DNA of 64,000 bases from Aquincola tertiaricarbonis (GCF_023573145.1 NZ_CP097636.1:2728001-2792000); one strand, 5' to 3'. Positions 30,590-42,062 are shown, counted from the first letter of the stretch. A program made the numbers and translations. Notes: generated by a model not told the origin, from the letters alone.

Positions 30590-30604
30590 GCAGCGAGCTT
30601 GGGG
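30590..30604 (-). repeat. 15-bp remnant of the 70-bp palindromic repeat
   Basis: GCAGCGAGCTTGGGG matches the end of the repeat family seen complete at 42080-42149 and is followed by unrelated sequence. It lies in the 22-bp gap between convergent genes. The match is short and could be chance. Confidence 0.35.
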
Positions 30605-30610
30605 TACCAC

Positions 30611-31498
30611 TCAAGCTGCTGCGGCTGCCGCGGCCCCGAACGCCTCGATGAAATCCGCCACCGGCTGCGGCGAGCGCAGACCCTGCGGCAGCAGCGCGCG
30701 CACCTCCACCGGCACCTCGGGCAGCAGCGTGCGCACATGCAGGCTGCGGCTGCGGCTGTCGTGCGCGGTGAACGAATCGATGATGGCCGGGCCGAAGCCC
30801 TGCTCGGCCAGCAGCATCGCGATGTGGTGGGTCTGCACCGTGATGCCGGCGGCCGGCGTGTGGCCCATCCGGGTCCACTGGTCGGCCAGCATCGCGCCCA
30901 CCGGGTCGCGTTCGTCGATGCGGATGAAGGGCGTGCGCACCACGTCTTCCAGCGCCACCGTGGTGCGGCGGTCGGCCCGTTCGCCCTGCGGCGTGACGCA
31001 CACCAGCCGGCCCACGGCCACCCGCTCTTCATGCAGCGCGGGGTGCGAGACGTTGCCGTAGACGATGCCCACGTCACCCTCCTGCAGCGCGATGGCGCGG
31101 GCGATCTCGCGGGTGTGCAGCGTCTGGATGGACACCGGTCGCTGCGGATGCCGGCGCTTGAAGCGCTTGAGCGCGGCGGGCAGCACATGCACCGCTAGCG
31201 AAGGCACGATGAGGATGCGCAGCTCGCTGTCCTCGCCGCTGCCGAGCGCGCTGGCGATGCGCCGCACCGATTCCAGCTGCGACATCAAGCGCTGCACCTC
31301 GGGGTAGAGCGACTGCGCCTCGCGCGTGGGCACCAGCCGGTTGCGCTGGCGGGTGAAGAGCGCATAGCCCAGCTGCAGTTCGGCATGCTGCAGCGCCTGG
31401 GTGACGGCCGGCTGCGTGACATGCAGCAGCCGCGCCGCCGCGCTGGCACTGCCGGTGAGCATGATGGCGTTGAAGACCTCGATGTGCTTGAGCTTCAT
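30611..31498 (-). CDS. LysR-family transcriptional regulator
   Basis: A 295-residue regulator. The winged helix is at residues 1-60 (MKLKHIEVFNAIMLTGSASAAARLL, then VTQPAVTQALQHAE) and the effector domain at about 90-285. The HIEVFNAIM opening is that of the subgroup containing OccR/NocR-like regulators of amino acid and opine use. It ends in an Ala run. It lies next to, and convergent with, the predicted D-amino-acid operon, which it may control, although it is not divergent to it as LysR genes usually are. Confidence 0.88.
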   Translation of the reverse strand: MKLKHIEVFNAIMLTGSASAAARLLHVTQPAVTQALQHAELQLGYALFTRQRNRLVPTREAQSLYPEVQRLMSQLESVRRIASALGSGEDSELRILIVPSLAVHVLPAALKRFKRRHPQRPVSIQTLHTREIARAIALQEGDVGIVYGNVSHPALHEERVAVGRLVCVTPQGERADRRTTVALEDVVRTPFIRIDERDPVGAMLADQWTRMGHTPAAGITVQTHHIAMLLAEQGFGPAIIDSFTAHDSRSRSLHVRTLLPEVPVEVRALLPQGLRSPQPVADFIEAFGAAAAAAA

Positions 31499-31502
31499 GC
31501 CC

Positions 31503-32450
31503 CTAGCCTGCCAGCTGCCGCACCCGCTCGATGGCCAGCGACGCGGCGGCGGTGCGGGTCTCGACGCCCAGCTTTTCGTACACCCGCTCCAGATGCTTCT
31601 TCACGGTGGCGGCGCTGGCGCCCAGGATGTCGCCCACGTCGCGGTTGGTCTTGCCCTTGACCACCCAGTACAGCACCTCGGCCTCGCGGGCGGTGAGCTT
31701 GAAGGCCAGCATCATGCCTTCCAGCATCGCGGCGTCGTTGGCCTCGCGCAGCACGATCAGCCATTCGTCCTCGCCGGTGCTTTCATGCAGCGTGAAATGC
31801 AGCCGCCGCGCGCCCTGCACCAGCGAGCCGGCCTGCGAGCCAACGCCCGCCGCTGCGCCCGCCGCCACCTGCTGGCGCACCCAGTCCAGCAGCGGTGGCG
31901 GTGTCCACGGGCTGTCGCCGCCGAACCACTGCTGCAGCATCTGCCGCGCCAGCGCGGTCTGCCACACCAGCCGGCCATCGCTGGCGCGCACCACCAGGCT
32001 GGCGTGGCCGAAGGCATCGAGCGCGCTGCGGGCCTGGTGGGTCTGGCGCGCGTTGTTCACATGGGCGGCCAGCCGGGCCAGCACCTCGCGCGGGCGGATG
32101 GGCTTGGCCACGTAGTCGATGCCGCCGGCCGCGAAGGCCGCCAGCACATGCTCGGTCTCGGTCAGGCCGGTCATGAAGATGATGGGGATGGCCGCGGTGG
32201 CCGCATCGGCCTTCAGCCGCCGCGCCACCTCGAAGCCGTCCATGCCCGGCATCACCGCGTCCAGCAGCACGATGTCGGGCTGCGCCTGCGCGGCGCGCTG
32301 CAACGCGGCCTCGCCGTGGGTGGCCACCAGCACGGTGTAGCCGCTCTCGTCCAGCGCGTCGTGCAGCATCGAGAGGTTGTCGGGCTGGTCGTCGACGATC
32401 AGCACCACGTCGCCCGCGCTGCGGTCAAAACCGGAGGTGTCCATGCTCAT
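31503..32450 (-). CDS. LuxR-type response regulator paired with the permease-kinase
   Basis: A 315-residue DNA-binding regulator: receiver at residues 10-125 (VVLIVDDQPDNLSMLHDAL, Asp64 in LLDAVMPGMDG, Lys in VAKPIRPRE), a middle PAS-like region (about 150-240, RASDGRLVWQTALARQML), and a C-terminal LuxR helix-turn-helix (about 248-310, LTAREAEVLYWVVKGKTNRDV, ATVKKHLERVYEKLGVETR). It overlaps the stop of the kinase gene by four bases (ATGA), so the two form a dedicated pair. The most likely target is the urease promoter on the far side of the kinase gene, which is inference from gene order. Confidence 0.85.
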   Translation of the reverse strand: MSMDTSGFDRSAGDVVLIVDDQPDNLSMLHDALDESGYTVLVATHGEAALQRAAQAQPDIVLLDAVMPGMDGFEVARRLKADAATAAIPIIFMTGLTETEHVLAAFAAGGIDYVAKPIRPREVLARLAAHVNNARQTHQARSALDAFGHASLVVRASDGRLVWQTALARQMLQQWFGGDSPWTPPPLLDWVRQQVAAGAAAGVGSQAGSLVQGARRLHFTLHESTGEDEWLIVLREANDAAMLEGMMLAFKLTAREAEVLYWVVKGKTNRDVGDILGASAATVKKHLERVYEKLGVETRTAAASLAIERVRQLAG

Positions 32451-35400
32451 GAAACGGAAGCGCTGCCCAATGCATCGCGCAGCGCAGTGTGCATCGCATC
32501 GAGCTGGAAGCCCTGCGCCAGCGCCCGCATGCGGGCGACGAAGCGGGCCGAATCCGCATGCGCGGCCTCGATCTCGTCGAGCTTGCGAGTGATGCCGCGC
32601 ACGTAGCCCAGGCTCACCAGCTTGTCCAGCGCCTCCAGCTCGGCACGCGGCGGCAGCGGCACCTGGCCGCCTTCGGCCACCAGCATCACCCGCGGCACGG
32701 ATGAGGCGGCGGCCGCGTCGATCCACTGCAGCTGCAGCCGGCGGCCCAGCCAGTCCAGCAGCTCGCCGATGCGTACCGGCTTGACCATGAAATCCTCGGG
32801 CGTGATGCCGACGTCGTTGTCCAGGCCCTTGTCGAAGGCATTGGCCGAGACGATGGCCGCGGGCGCGGCACTCAGCCCCTGGGCGCGCAGCCGGCGCAGC
32901 GTCTCCCAGCCGTCGATGCCGGGCATGGCCAGGTCCATCAGGATGGCGTCGGGCGCCAGGCCTGCCACGCGGGCCAGCGCCTCTTCGCCCGAAGCGGCCT
33001 GCGCCACTTCAAAGCCCAGCGGCTCCAGCACGCTGGCCAGGAAGCCGCGGTCCACCTCTTCGTTGTCCACCACCAGCACCTTGCGGCGCGCGCCCACGTA
33101 GCCGGTGCGCCGGCGCGGCGCTTCGGCAGGCCGGGTCAGCTCGGCCCGCATCTCGGGCAGGAAGAGGCGGATGGTGAAGCGGCTGCCGACGCCGGGCTCG
33201 CTGTGCACCCGCATCTCGCCGCCCATCAGGTCGGTCAGCATCTTGGCGATGGTCAGGCCCAGGCCGGTGCCGCCGCTGGCCGACATGCCGGCGGCCGAAC
33301 CGCGCATGAAGGGCTCGAACACCCGCTCCAGCTCGGCTTCACTCATGCCGGGGCCGGTGTCCTCGATCTCGAAGCGGGCCAGCTCACGCGCCCAGCTGAC
33401 GCGGAAGCTCACCCGCCCCTGCGCGGTGAACTTCACCGCATTGCCCAGCACGTTGATCAGGATCTGCCGCAGCCGCTTCTCGTCGGCCCGCACCACGTCG
33501 GGCAGGCTGTCGGCGATCTGCGGCTCGAAGGCGATGCCCTTGCCTGCGGCCTGCAGCTCGAAGAGGCGCGCCAGCTCATGCACGCATTCGCGAAAGCGCA
33601 TCGGCTGCGGGCTGAGGCTGAACTTGCCGCCTTCGATGCGGGCGATGTCCAGCGTGCCTTCGATCAGGCTCAGCAGGTGGTCGCCGCCGCGGCGGATCAC
33701 GCTCACCGCGCGCTTGCGGTGCTCGGGCATGTGCTCGTCCTCGTCCAGCAGCTGGGCATAGCCCAGGATGCTGTTGAGCGGCGTGCGCAGCTCATGGCTG
33801 ATGGTGGTGATGTAGCGGCTCTTGGCCTGGTTGGCCGCATCGGCGGCACGCTTGGCCTGCTGCAGCGCGGCGTCGGTGCGGCGGTGCGATTCGGCCTCGC
33901 GCTGCAGCGCCTGCGTCTGCTCGTGCAGCGCCTGGGTCTGGCGGTTGGATTCTTCCTGCGCCACCTGCCGGCTCTTGTGCGTGAGCACCAGCCACCACGC
34001 CACGATGCCCGAGATGAGCAGCAGCGCCGCGAAGGCCTTGATGAAGCCCAGGCGCAGCGCGGGCTGCACCGCCACGCCGGCCTCGCCCAGCAGCCGCAGC
34101 TCATGCGCGTACAACGCGCCGAACAGCAGGCCCAGCACCGGCACCACCATCAGCATCACCATCAGGTAGTGGCCCAGGCCCGAGTCGATGGACGGCCACA
34201 GCGCCCGCGGCATCAGCTTGCGCAGCAGCGCCGTCCATTGCGCCGACAGCCGCGCGTCGGGCTTGCACAGGTCGCCGCAGCGCGCGTCCAGCGAGCAGCA
34301 CAGCGAGCAGATCGGCCCCTGGTAGGCCGGGCAATGGGCCATGTCGTCGTGCTCGTAGTCGCGCTCGCAGATGCAGCAGCGCTGCAGGCCGTAGTGCTTC
34401 AGGGCCGCGGGCTGCGCCGCGCGCTCTTCCCCCGCCACCGGCACCAGCCGGAAGATCCGCCGCCCCGGCACCACCGGCGGCGGCGGGCCGGCGCCGTCGT
34501 GCCGCGCCAGGTAGTAGCGGCCGCCGGTGGCCCAGGCGATCAGCGGCGACACGACGAAGGCCGTGACCATCGCGATGACGGCCGAGAAGGCCTGCGCCAG
34601 CTCGCCGAAGGCGCCCATGTGCGCCGCCACCGACAGCACCGATGCGATGCCCATCGCGCCCACGCCCACCGGGTTGACGTCGTACAGGAAGGCGCGCTTG
34701 AACTCGATGCCGCGCGGGCTCCAGCCCATGGGCTTGTTGATCACCAGGTCGGCCACCACCGCCATCATCCAGCTGATGGCCAGGTTGGAGTACAGCCCCA
34801 GCACGTGGCCCAGGGCCTGGAACACGTCCAGCTCCATCAGCATCAGCGCGATGAGGGTGTTGAACACCACCCACACCACGCGCCCCGGGTGGCTGTGCGT
34901 CAGCCGCGCGAAGAAGTTGCTCCAGGCCAGCGAGCCGGCATAGGCATTGGTGACGTTGATCTTGAGCTGCGAGATGACCACGAACAGCGCCGTGGCCGCC
35001 ACCGCCCAGCCGTAGTGCGGAAACACCAGGTTCCAGGCGTTCACGTACATCTGGTTGGGGTCGACCGCACGCTCGACCGGCACCATGTGCGACACCGCGA
35101 TGTAGGCCAGCAGCGTGCCGGCCAGCATCTTGACCACGCCCAGCACCACCCAGCCCGGCCCGCCCACCAGCACGCCGGCCCACCAGCGAACCTTGGCCCG
35201 CGGCGTGTCGGGCTCGGGCATGAAGCGCAGGTAGTCGGCCTGCTCGCCCATCTGCGTGATCAGCGCAATGCCCACCGTGAGCGCCGCGCCGAAGCCCAGC
35301 AGGCTGAAGGCCGGCGTGTCGTTGGCGCCGCCATAGCCCGACAGCTCACCCAGCACGCCCGGGTAGGCATGGAACACGTAGATGAAGGGCAGCACCAGCA

Positions 35401-35998
35401 TCAGCAGCCACAGCGGCTGCGTCCATACCTGCAGCCGGCTGATCATGGTCACGCCGTGGGTGACCAGCGGAATGACCACCAGCGCGCAAATCAGGTAGCC
35501 CCAGGCGGGCGGTATGTCGAAAGCCAGGTCCAGCGCATAGGCCATCACCGCCGCTTCGAGCGCGAAGAAGATGAAGGTGAAGCTGGCGTAGATGAGCGAG
35601 GTGAGCGTGCTGCCGATGTAGCCGAAGCCGGCGCCGCGGGTCAGCAGGTCCATGTCGACGCCGTAGCGCGCCGCGTAGATGCTGATGGGCAGGCCGGCCG
35701 CGAAGATGATCAGCCCCGTGCACAGGATGGCCCAGAAGGCATTGGCGAAGCCGTACTGCACCAGCAGCGTGGCGCCCACCGCTTCCAGCACCAGGAAGGA
35801 GGCGGCGCCGAAGGCCGTGTTGGCCACCCGCCATTCCGACCATTTGCGGAACGAGCGCGCGGTGAAGCGCAGCGCGTAGTCCTCCATGGTCTCGCTGCCG
35901 ACCCAGCTGTTGTAGTCGCGGCGCACCTTGACCACCCGCTGCGGCGCATCGTCCAGGCGCTGCGGCGGCGCGGTCCCACTGTCGTCCTTCATGGGCAT
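32447..35998 (-). CDS. NCS1-permease/Cys-rich/histidine kinase/receiver fusion protein
   Basis: An 1183-residue transporter-kinase fusion. Residues about 25-505 are an NCS1 (purine-cytosine permease) transporter domain with about 12 helices, starting [20 protein letters not shown]. Residues 538-578 hold a Cys/His cluster ([37 protein letters not shown]), likely a metal site. Two further helices (about 605-685), a coiled coil, HisKA ([11 protein letters not shown], His735), HATPase ([13 protein letters not shown]), a receiver (Asp1022 in [11 protein letters not shown]) and a helical tail (1110-1183) follow. The layout parallels CbrA-type transporter-kinases, but with NCS1 in place of an SSS transporter. 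It is divergent from ureA across 60 bp and coupled to a LuxR regulator, suggesting it senses or transports urea or a nitrogenous ring compound. The ligand is not known. Confidence 0.85.
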   Translation of the reverse strand: MPMKDDSGTAPPQRLDDAPQRVVKVRRDYNSWVGSETMEDYALRFTARSFRKWSEWRVANTAFGAASFLVLEAVGATLLVQYGFANAFWAILCTGLIIFAAGLPISIYAARYGVDMDLLTRGAGFGYIGSTLTSLIYASFTFIFFALEAAVMAYALDLAFDIPPAWGYLICALVVIPLVTHGVTMISRLQVWTQPLWLLMLVLPFIYVFHAYPGVLGELSGYGGANDTPAFSLLGFGAALTVGIALITQMGEQADYLRFMPEPDTPRAKVRWWAGVLVGGPGWVVLGVVKMLAGTLLAYIAVSHMVPVERAVDPNQMYVNAWNLVFPHYGWAVAATALFVVISQLKINVTNAYAGSLAWSNFFARLTHSHPGRVVWVVFNTLIALMLMELDVFQALGHVLGLYSNLAISWMMAVVADLVINKPMGWSPRGIEFKRAFLYDVNPVGVGAMGIASVLSVAAHMGAFGELAQAFSAVIAMVTAFVVSPLIAWATGGRYYLARHDGAGPPPPVVPGRRIFRLVPVAGEERAAQPAALKHYGLQRCCICERDYEHDDMAHCPAYQGPICSLCCSLDARCGDLCKPDARLSAQWTALLRKLMPRALWPSIDSGLGHYLMVMLMVVPVLGLLFGALYAHELRLLGEAGVAVQPALRLGFIKAFAALLLISGIVAWWLVLTHKSRQVAQEESNRQTQALHEQTQALQREAESHRRTDAALQQAKRAADAANQAKSRYITTISHELRTPLNSILGYAQLLDEDEHMPEHRKRAVSVIRRGGDHLLSLIEGTLDIARIEGGKFSLSPQPMRFRECVHELARLFELQAAGKGIAFEPQIADSLPDVVRADEKRLRQILINVLGNAVKFTAQGRVSFRVSWARELARFEIEDTGPGMSEAELERVFEPFMRGSAAGMSASGGTGLGLTIAKMLTDLMGGEMRVHSEPGVGSRFTIRLFLPEMRAELTRPAEAPRRRTGYVGARRKVLVVDNEEVDRGFLASVLEPLGFEVAQAASGEEALARVAGLAPDAILMDLAMPGIDGWETLRRLRAQGLSAAPAAIVSANAFDKGLDNDVGITPEDFMVKPVRIGELLDWLGRRLQLQWIDAAAASSVPRVMLVAEGGQVPLPPRAELEALDKLVSLGYVRGITRKLDEIEAAHADSARFVARMRALAQGFQLDAMHTALRDALGSASVS

Positions 35999-36058
35999 GG
36001 ACCATCAAGAAACGCACCAAGCCGCGGCACTGGCATCCATCCTGCTGAAAGAAGTCCC
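35999..36058. promoter_or_regulatory. 60-bp divergent control region, permease-kinase / ureA
   Basis: This is the whole space between the start codons of the kinase (minus strand) and ureA (plus strand). A GAAAGAAG ribosome site for ureA is visible at 36047-36054. No convincing -10/-35 pair is seen. The space is too short for two separate promoters plus a regulator site, so at least one promoter must reach into coding sequence. Confidence 0.5.
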
Positions 36059-36361
36059 ATGGAACTCACGCCCCGCGAGAAGGACAAGCTCCTGATCTTC
36101 ACCGCCGCCTTGCTGGCCGAACGCCGCAAGGCCCGCGGCCTCAAGCTCAACTACCCCGAGGCGGTGGCGCTGATCAGCGCCGCCATCATGGAAGGCGCCC
36201 GCGACGGCAAAAGCGTCGCCGCCCTCATGAGCGAGGGCAAGACCGTGCTCACCCGGGCCGACGTGATGGACGGCATCGCCGAGATGATCCCCGAGATCCA
36301 GGTCGAAGCCACCTTCCCGGACGGCACCAAATTGGTGACGGTGCACCAACCCATTGCATAG
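36059..36361 (+). CDS. ureA: Urease gamma subunit
   Basis: A 100-residue structural subunit of nickel urease, starting [20 protein letters not shown] and ending with the family tail [15 protein letters not shown]. It is full length for the separate gamma subunit. It opens the operon ureA-ureJ-ureB-ureC-(antisense AbrB)-ureE-ureF-ureG. The gene directly upstream is the divergent permease-kinase and not ureD, as it is in many Burkholderiales. Confidence 0.97.
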   Translation: MELTPREKDKLLIFTAALLAERRKARGLKLNYPEAVALISAAIMEGARDGKSVAALMSEGKTVLTRADVMDGIAEMIPEIQVEATFPDGTKLVTVHQPIA

Positions 36362-36428
36362 CCCCACCCGCGGGCGCACCGTTGTGGCGCCTGCGTGGGC
36401 TTGCTGCTTCTAGAAGAAGGACTGCCTG

Positions 36429-37043
36429 ATGACCCATCGCCCCCGCCGCGCCGCCCTGCTGGGCCTGGCCGCCGCCGCCCTGCCGCTGATCGCCAGTGCC
36501 CACGTGGGCCAGGATGGTGCAGCCCATCACGGCCTGCTCGCCGGCCTGCTGCACCCGTTCACCGGCCTGGATCACCTGCTGGCCATGCTGGCCGTCGGCA
36601 CCTGGGGCGCTTTGTCGCTGCCGGCCACGGCAAGCGACGGCGGCCGGCTGCAACGCCTGGGCACCGCGGCCCGGCTGCCGCTGGTGTTCGCCGCGCTGCT
36701 GCTGGTCGGCGCGCTGGCCGCCGCTGCCGGGCTGCGCCTGCCGGCGGTGGAGCCGATGATCGCTGCCTCACTGCTGGTGCTGGGGCTGCTGGTGGCATTG
36801 CGCAGCCGGCTGCCGGCCATGGCGGCCTCGGCCCTGGTGGGCGGTTTCGCGCTGTTCCACGGCGCGGCACATGGCACCGAGCTGGGCGGCGCCGCCGCGC
36901 TGGCCGGCATGGTGGCTGCCACGGCCGTGCTGCATGCGGCCGGCCTGGCTCTGGGCTTTGCGCTGCGTGACCGCGCGCCCTGGCTGGGCCGCCTGGCCGG
37001 TGGCGCCACCGCGGTGGTGGGCGCCGGCCTGCTGCTGGCTTGA
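36429..37043 (+). CDS. ureJ: HupE/UreJ family membrane protein, probable nickel permease
   Basis: A 204-residue protein with a signal peptide (residues 1-24) followed by about six transmembrane helices. The HupE/UreJ metal motif [16 protein letters not shown] is at residues 42-57, with more His residues just after the signal ([12 protein letters not shown]) and in [12 protein letters not shown]. Family members carry nickel or cobalt; in a urease operon the likely cargo is nickel for the active site. It lies between ureA and ureB as in other betaproteobacteria. Confidence 0.92.
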   Translation: MTHRPRRAALLGLAAAALPLIASAHVGQDGAAHHGLLAGLLHPFTGLDHLLAMLAVGTWGALSLPATASDGGRLQRLGTAARLPLVFAALLLVGALAAAAGLRLPAVEPMIAASLLVLGLLVALRSRLPAMAASALVGGFALFHGAAHGTELGGAAALAGMVAATAVLHAAGLALGFALRDRAPWLGRLAGGATAVVGAGLLLA

Positions 37044-37054
37044 AGGGGCGGACG

Positions 37055-37360
37055 ATGGTGCCCGGTGAACTGCTGATCGACGACGGCGAACATGAACTCA
37101 ACCCCGGCCGGCGCACGCTGACCGTGGTGGTCGAGAACGCCGGCGACCGGCCGATCCAGGTCGGCTCGCACTACCACTTCGCCGAGTGCAACGGCGCGCT
37201 GCAGTTCGACCGCGACGCCGCGCGCGGCATGCGGTTGAACATCGCGCCCGGTACCGCGGTGCGCTTCGAGCCCGGGCAGCAGCGCACGGTGGAACTGGTG
37301 GACTACGCCGGCGCACGCACGGTCTACGGTTTCCGTGGGCTGGTGCAGGGCCAACTCTGA
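37055..37360 (+). CDS. ureB: Urease beta subunit
   Basis: A 101-residue subunit, starting [16 protein letters not shown] and holding the conserved [12 protein letters not shown] and [16 protein letters not shown] blocks. An AAGGGG ribosome site precedes the ATG. An in-frame TTG at 37040 would overlap the ureJ stop but is less likely. Confidence 0.97.
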   Translation: MVPGELLIDDGEHELNPGRRTLTVVVENAGDRPIQVGSHYHFAECNGALQFDRDAARGMRLNIAPGTAVRFEPGQQRTVELVDYAGARTVYGFRGLVQGQL

Positions 37361-37374
37361 AGGGGCGCAACAAC

Positions 37375-39102
<1,728 letters not shown>

Positions 39103-39103
39103 G

Positions 39104-39328
39104 CTATTCGGACAGCTTGCGAAGGGCATCGCTGCGTTGCTGCATCAAGCGGCGCGCCTCGGACATCTGGCTGTCCAACAAGGTCGAGGCACGCCTCAGC
39201 GTGAGGCGCCCCTGCTCCTCGGTCAGACACACGCTGTCCCCTGCTTTCCGCTGCAGGCGCGCCAGCAGATCGTCAGGCAACGCAACGCCCAGTGAGTCGT
39301 CGATCGAGATGAGTTTGAGGGCCGTCAT
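39104..39328 (-). CDS. AbrB/MazE-like DNA-binding protein, orphan antitoxin type
   Basis: A 74-residue protein. The N-terminal 45 residues form an AbrB/MazE swapped-hairpin domain (LKLISIDDSLGVALPDDLLARLQRKAGDSVCLTEE split by small gaps), and the tail (QMSEARRLMQQRSDALRKL) resembles the toxin-binding tail of antitoxins. No toxin gene is beside it. It lies antisense between ureC and ureE, leaving one base after the ureC stop. It may be a remnant of a toxin-antitoxin pair or a stand-alone regulator. Confidence 0.7.
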   Translation of the reverse strand: MTALKLISIDDSLGVALPDDLLARLQRKAGDSVCLTEEQGRLTLRRASTLLDSQMSEARRLMQQRSDALRKLSE

Positions 39329-39391
39329 GTCAGGCTGCGGGATTGAAGTGACGGTTGTTAGTATTTCCGCTTTCCCTCACCGCCCACAACC

Positions 39392-40066
39392 ATGCTCACC
39401 GTCAACAAACTGATGCCCCAAGGCCGCGGCCTGGCCGCCGTGTTGCTCAAGCGCGCCGCCAGCGTGGCGCTGGACTGGGACGTGCGGCAGAAAAGCCGTT
39501 TCGATGCCACCGACAGCCAGGGCCGCACGCTGGGCGTGTTCCTGCCGCGTGGCACGGTGGTGCGCGGCGGTGACGTGCTGGTGGCCGAGGACGGCTCGCT
39601 GATTCGCGTGGAAGCGGCGCCGCAGCCGGTGCTGGTGGTGCGCCATTGCAGCGAGCACGGCACGCCCTTCGACCTGCTGCGCGCGGCCTACCACCTGGGC
39701 AACCGCCATGTGCAGCTGCAGCTCACGCCCGACCACCTGAAGCTGGAACCCGACCACGTGCTGGCCGACATGCTGCGGTCCATGCACCTGATCGTCACCG
39801 AGGCGAACGAGGGCTTCGAGCCGGAAGGCGGCGCGTACGCGGCAGGTGGGCACGGACACGCCCACGGCCATGACCATGGGCACTCGCACAGCCATGACCA
39901 CGGCCACGCGCATGACCATGATCACGCGCACGACCACGACCACGACCACAGCCACGCCGCCGCGCCGGCGCCCGCCTGCAAGCCCATCGCCATCCCCATC
40001 GCCGCTGCGCCCACGCCGCACGTGCACGGCCCTGGCTGCGGGCACGACCACGGCCATTCGCATTGA
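39392..40066 (+). CDS. ureE: Urease accessory nickel chaperone UreE
   Basis: A 224-residue chaperone. The N-terminal peptide-binding domain starts [22 protein letters not shown]; the metal-binding domain has [12 protein letters not shown] with the dimer-interface His and [11 protein letters not shown]. Residues about 147-185 and the last 15 form a His/Asp-rich tail ([20 protein letters not shown] and more), over 25 His in all, longer than in many homologues. The tail probably stores several nickel ions. It is separated from ureC by the antisense AbrB-like gene, so its transcript must read through that gene or start afresh. Confidence 0.95.
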   Translation: MLTVNKLMPQGRGLAAVLLKRAASVALDWDVRQKSRFDATDSQGRTLGVFLPRGTVVRGGDVLVAEDGSLIRVEAAPQPVLVVRHCSEHGTPFDLLRAAYHLGNRHVQLQLTPDHLKLEPDHVLADMLRSMHLIVTEANEGFEPEGGAYAAGGHGHAHGHDHGHSHSHDHGHAHDHDHAHDHDHDHSHAAAPAPACKPIAIPIAAAPTPHVHGPGCGHDHGHSH

Positions 40067-40773
40067 GCTCCGCCGCCCTGCCCGCGCCGCTGCCCGCGCC
40101 CGCGCTGCTGCAGCTCATCTGGCTGGCCTCGCCGGCGCTGCCGGTGGGCGGCTTCAGCTACTCCGAAGGCCTGGAAGCCGCGGTCGATGCCGGCCTGGTG
40201 ACCGGTGAAGCCGCCGCCCGCGACTGGCTGGTGGACCAGCTGACGCTGGCACTCGGCCGCGCCGACCTGCCGGTGCTGGCCCAGGCCTTCACCGCCTGGC
40301 AGCGGCACGACGTGGCCCGCATCACCGCACTCAACGACTGGGTGCGCCACACGCGTGAAAGCCAGGAGCTGCGCCAGCAGGCCGAGCAGATGGGCCGCTC
40401 GCTGGTGGAATGGCTGCGCAACAGCGACGCGCGCGACGACCCGCGGCTGGCGACGCTAGCAGCGCTGGCGCCCGCGCCCACCTGGCCGGTGGCCTTTGCG
40501 CTGGCCGCCGCCCGCAGCGGCGCACCGGCCGAGGCCGCGCTGCAAGCCCATGCCTTCGGCTGGGCCGAGAACATGGTGCAGGCCGCCCTCAAGGCCGTGC
40601 CGCTGGGCCAGAGCGCGGGCCAGCGCATCCTGCAGGCATTGCTGGAGCGCATCCCTGCCGTGGTCGAGTCCGCCCTGGCCTGCACCGATGACGACCGCCA
40701 GGCCTTCACGCCGATGCTGGCCATCCTCTCGGCCCGCCACGAAACCCAGTACTCCCGCCTCTTCCGTTCCTGA
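40063..40773 (+). CDS. ureF: Urease accessory protein UreF
   Basis: A 236-residue protein with the UreF signature [21 protein letters not shown] and a conserved C-terminal region ([22 protein letters not shown]). UreF joins UreD and UreG in the complex that loads nickel and carbon dioxide into urease. It starts with TTG overlapping the ureE stop (TTGA). No ATG or GTG lies upstream of the conserved region, so coupling to ureE probably sets its level. Confidence 0.93.
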   Translation: MSSAALPAPLPAPALLQLIWLASPALPVGGFSYSEGLEAAVDAGLVTGEAAARDWLVDQLTLALGRADLPVLAQAFTAWQRHDVARITALNDWVRHTRESQELRQQAEQMGRSLVEWLRNSDARDDPRLATLAALAPAPTWPVAFALAAARSGAPAEAALQAHAFGWAENMVQAALKAVPLGQSAGQRILQALLERIPAVVESALACTDDDRQAFTPMLAILSARHETQYSRLFRS

Positions 40774-40802
40774 ACGCCTTCTGCCTGAAGCAGCACCCCA
40801 CC

Positions 40803-41453
40803 ATGAGCACCGCCCTGCACCACATTCCCCGCCGCACCAAGAAACTGCCGCCGCTGCGCGTGGGCGTGGGCGGCCCGGTGGGTTCCGGCAAGACCACGCT
40901 GGTGGAAATGCTATGCAAGACGATGCGCGAGAAGTGGGACCTGGTGGTCGTCACCAACGACATCTACACCAAGGAAGACCAGCGACTGCTCACCGTCGCC
41001 GGCGCGCTGGAGCCTGAACGCATCATGGGCGTGGAAACCGGCGGCTGCCCGCACACCGCCATCCGCGAAGACGCCTCCATCAACCTGGAGGCGGTGGACC
41101 GCATGCTGGACAAGTTCCCCGATGCCGACATCGTGTTCATCGAGTCGGGCGGCGACAACCTGGCGGCCACCTTCAGCCCTGAGCTGAGCGACCTGACGAT
41201 CTACGTGATTGACGTGGCGGCGGGCGAGAAGATTCCGCGCAAGGGCGGCCCCGGCATCACTAAGAGCGACCTCTTCGTCATCAACAAGACCGATCTGGCG
41301 CCGCACGTGGGCGCCGACCTGGGTGTGATGGAAGCCGACACCCGGCGCATGCGGCCCAACCGCCCGTTCGTGATGACCAACCTGCGCACGCACGCCGGGC
41401 TGGCCGAGGTCATCGATTTCATCGAAACCAAGGGGCTGTTGCGCGGAGCATGA
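40803..41453 (+). CDS. ureG: Urease accessory GTPase UreG
   Basis: A 216-residue SIMIBI-class GTPase with P-loop [12 protein letters not shown], the nickel-site CPH motif in [32 protein letters not shown] and [13 protein letters not shown]. It drives nickel delivery to apo-urease. It is the last urease gene here; 111 bases without a clear T-rich terminator follow before the LysM gene. Confidence 0.97.
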   Translation: MSTALHHIPRRTKKLPPLRVGVGGPVGSGKTTLVEMLCKTMREKWDLVVVTNDIYTKEDQRLLTVAGALEPERIMGVETGGCPHTAIREDASINLEAVDRMLDKFPDADIVFIESGGDNLAATFSPELSDLTIYVIDVAAGEKIPRKGGPGITKSDLFVINKTDLAPHVGADLGVMEADTRRMRPNRPFVMTNLRTHAGLAEVIDFIETKGLLRGA

Positions 41454-41564
41454 TGGCCGGTACGCTCTTCGTGACATAGGCCGCCCGGCGGCGCCGGGGC
41501 ACGCCGACAGGCATGCCCGGTGCCTAGCATCAGCGGCCTTCACCCCTTACACGAGGAGAATTCC

Positions 41565-42062
41565 ATGGGTCTGATGTCCTTCATCAAGGAAGCCGGCGAG
41601 AAGCTGTTCCACATCGGCGAAGCCAAGGCGGCCCCCGCCAGCGCACCCGCTGCGGTGGACGTGGCGGCGCTCAACGAGAAGGCCAGCGCAGCCATCGCCA
41701 ACTATGTGCGTTCGCAGAACTTGTCGACCGATGGCATCGACATCCAGTTCGATGGCGCCACCAACACGGTGACGGTCAGCGGCACGGTGGCCGACCAGGC
41801 CACCAAGGAAAAACTGCTGCTGTGCTGCGGCAACGTGCAGAACGTGGCCGGTGTGAACGACCTGCTGGTGGTCGCCCAGGCGGCCGAGCCCGAATCGCAG
41901 TGGTACACGGTGGTGTCGGGCGACAACCTGTCGAAGATTGCCAAGCAGTTCTACGGCAACCCGAACAAGTACCCGGTCATCTTCGAGGCCAACAAGCCGA
42001 TGCTCACGCACCCGGACAAGATCTACCCGGGCCAGATGCTGCGCATTCCGCCGGCGGCCTGA
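41565..42062 (+). CDS. LysM/BON protein, Kbp (YgaU)-like
   Basis: A 165-residue protein with a BON domain (about 50-110, LNEKASAAIANYVRSQNL and TVSGTVADQATKEKLLL) and a C-terminal LysM domain (WYTVVSGDNLSKIAKQFYGNPNKYPVIFEANK split here). The order and the MGLMSFIKEAGEKLF start match E. coli Kbp/YgaU, a cytoplasmic potassium-binding protein needed in high potassium. There is no signal peptide. A strong ACGAGGAGAA ribosome site supports the start. Confidence 0.9.
   Translation: MGLMSFIKEAGEKLFHIGEAKAAPASAPAAVDVAALNEKASAAIANYVRSQNLSTDGIDIQFDGATNTVTVSGTVADQATKEKLLLCCGNVQNVAGVNDLLVVAQAAEPESQWYTVVSGDNLSKIAKQFYGNPNKYPVIFEANKPMLTHPDKIYPGQMLRIPPAA

Noticed and set aside
36031..36046. Sigma-54-like promoter TGGCATCCATCCTGCT before ureA
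   Set aside because: The GG-N10-GC spacing fits, but transcription would begin about 2 bases before the ureA ATG, cutting off the visible GAAAGAAG ribosome site.
33203..36058. The ureA frame stays open for almost 3 kb upstream, antisense to the permease-kinase
   Set aside because: The upstream translation is compositional noise and the real kinase frame opposite is full of domains. UreA begins at 36059, where homology starts.
39833..39960. Short direct repeats (CATGACCAC and similar) considered as a possible CRISPR or minisatellite
   Set aside because: They are in-frame His/Asp codons of the UreE tail, with no spacers of constant length.
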